From assembly GCA_035570275.1 (NCBI GenBank), contig DATMNI010000311.1:1-24466 (forward strand): a stretch of DNA of 24,466 nt, given 5' to 3'. Position 1 is the first letter of the stretch. Every line of letters begins with the position of its first letter. Below the pieces are notes generated by a model. It made no database searches, was not told the origin of the DNA, and saw only the letters and a list, made by a program, of their open reading frames with translations. The position numbers were made by a program, and so were the translations under genes. This document shows positions 24,400 through 24,466 of this stretch, piece by piece. This stretch comes from DATMNI01 sp035570275 (GTDB lineage Bacteria; Acidobacteriota; Terriglobia; Bryobacterales; Bryobacteraceae).

Positions 24400-24466
24400 G
24401 CCTACGCAGGTTACCTTCAAAGGCGGTTTTGCGGCCCGTCGAGTCACCGGATGCGAAGTACCTCTA
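24400..24466. other. End of window, nothing seen
   Basis: There is no recognisable gene, hairpin or promoter in the last 67 bases. Confidence 0.5.

Overview
This is a GC-rich bacterial window with the marks of an acidobacterium of the Solibacter/Bryobacter type. The marks are a PadR regulator coupled to a duplicated-orphan-permease (ADOP) protein, a very large Oar-like TonB-dependent receptor with a carboxypeptidase-regulatory-like N-terminus, and complex GC-rich palindromic repeats in the gaps. The organism assignment is inference from gene families and style; no marker gene was available for phylogeny.

Layout. 1-1007 is decayed DNA: a VOC/glyoxalase-type gene (+) cut off after its N-terminal part is joined tail-to-tail to a frameshifted, truncated minus-strand gene resembling the Swt1-type HEPN domain found in phage-defence ATPases. 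1008-4006 is a PadR-ADOP pair behind a strong promoter that overlaps an inverted repeat. 4145-9331 is a same-strand housekeeping and redox run: dciA-like, gatC, gatA, Fe/Mn superoxide dismutase, soluble transhydrogenase (sthA) and a divergent ROK protein, mostly overlapping or closely spaced but interrupted before sthA by a large palindrome. 9332-9832 holds a doubtful small ORF and a second palindrome family. 9833-10966 (-) is an exported TPR protein, divergent from a + strand cluster (10986-14673) of APC permease, PfkB kinase and family-4 glycosidase, which looks like a PTS-independent uptake, phosphorylation and phospho-glycoside cleavage module. 14674-15210 is a regulatory and repeat gap, followed by the TonB receptor. 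Its stop codon is shared, on the opposite strand, with a PdxI/YdbC-like aldo-keto reductase. Upstream of that on the minus strand is a YjhG/YagF-type sugar-acid dehydratase. A DinB-fold protein is divergent from the dehydratase. The window closes with a MarR regulator, an SRPBCC protein and a DUF3052-like protein.

Themes. (1) Two regulators (PadR, MarR) have near-consensus sigma-70 promoters whose -10 box ends only 9-10 nt before the ATG, so both may be transcribed leaderless, and each promoter is overlapped by a palindrome suited to autorepression. (2) Short tandem repeats sit repeatedly at gene borders: before dciA, before sthA, at the ROK stop, at the kinase N-terminus, and from the MarR stop to the SRPBCC start. 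(3) Two families of long palindromes each occur twice. (4) Most genes are ordinary; the best candidates for new biology are the APC/PfkB/GH4 cluster, the HEPN relic, and the repeat architecture.
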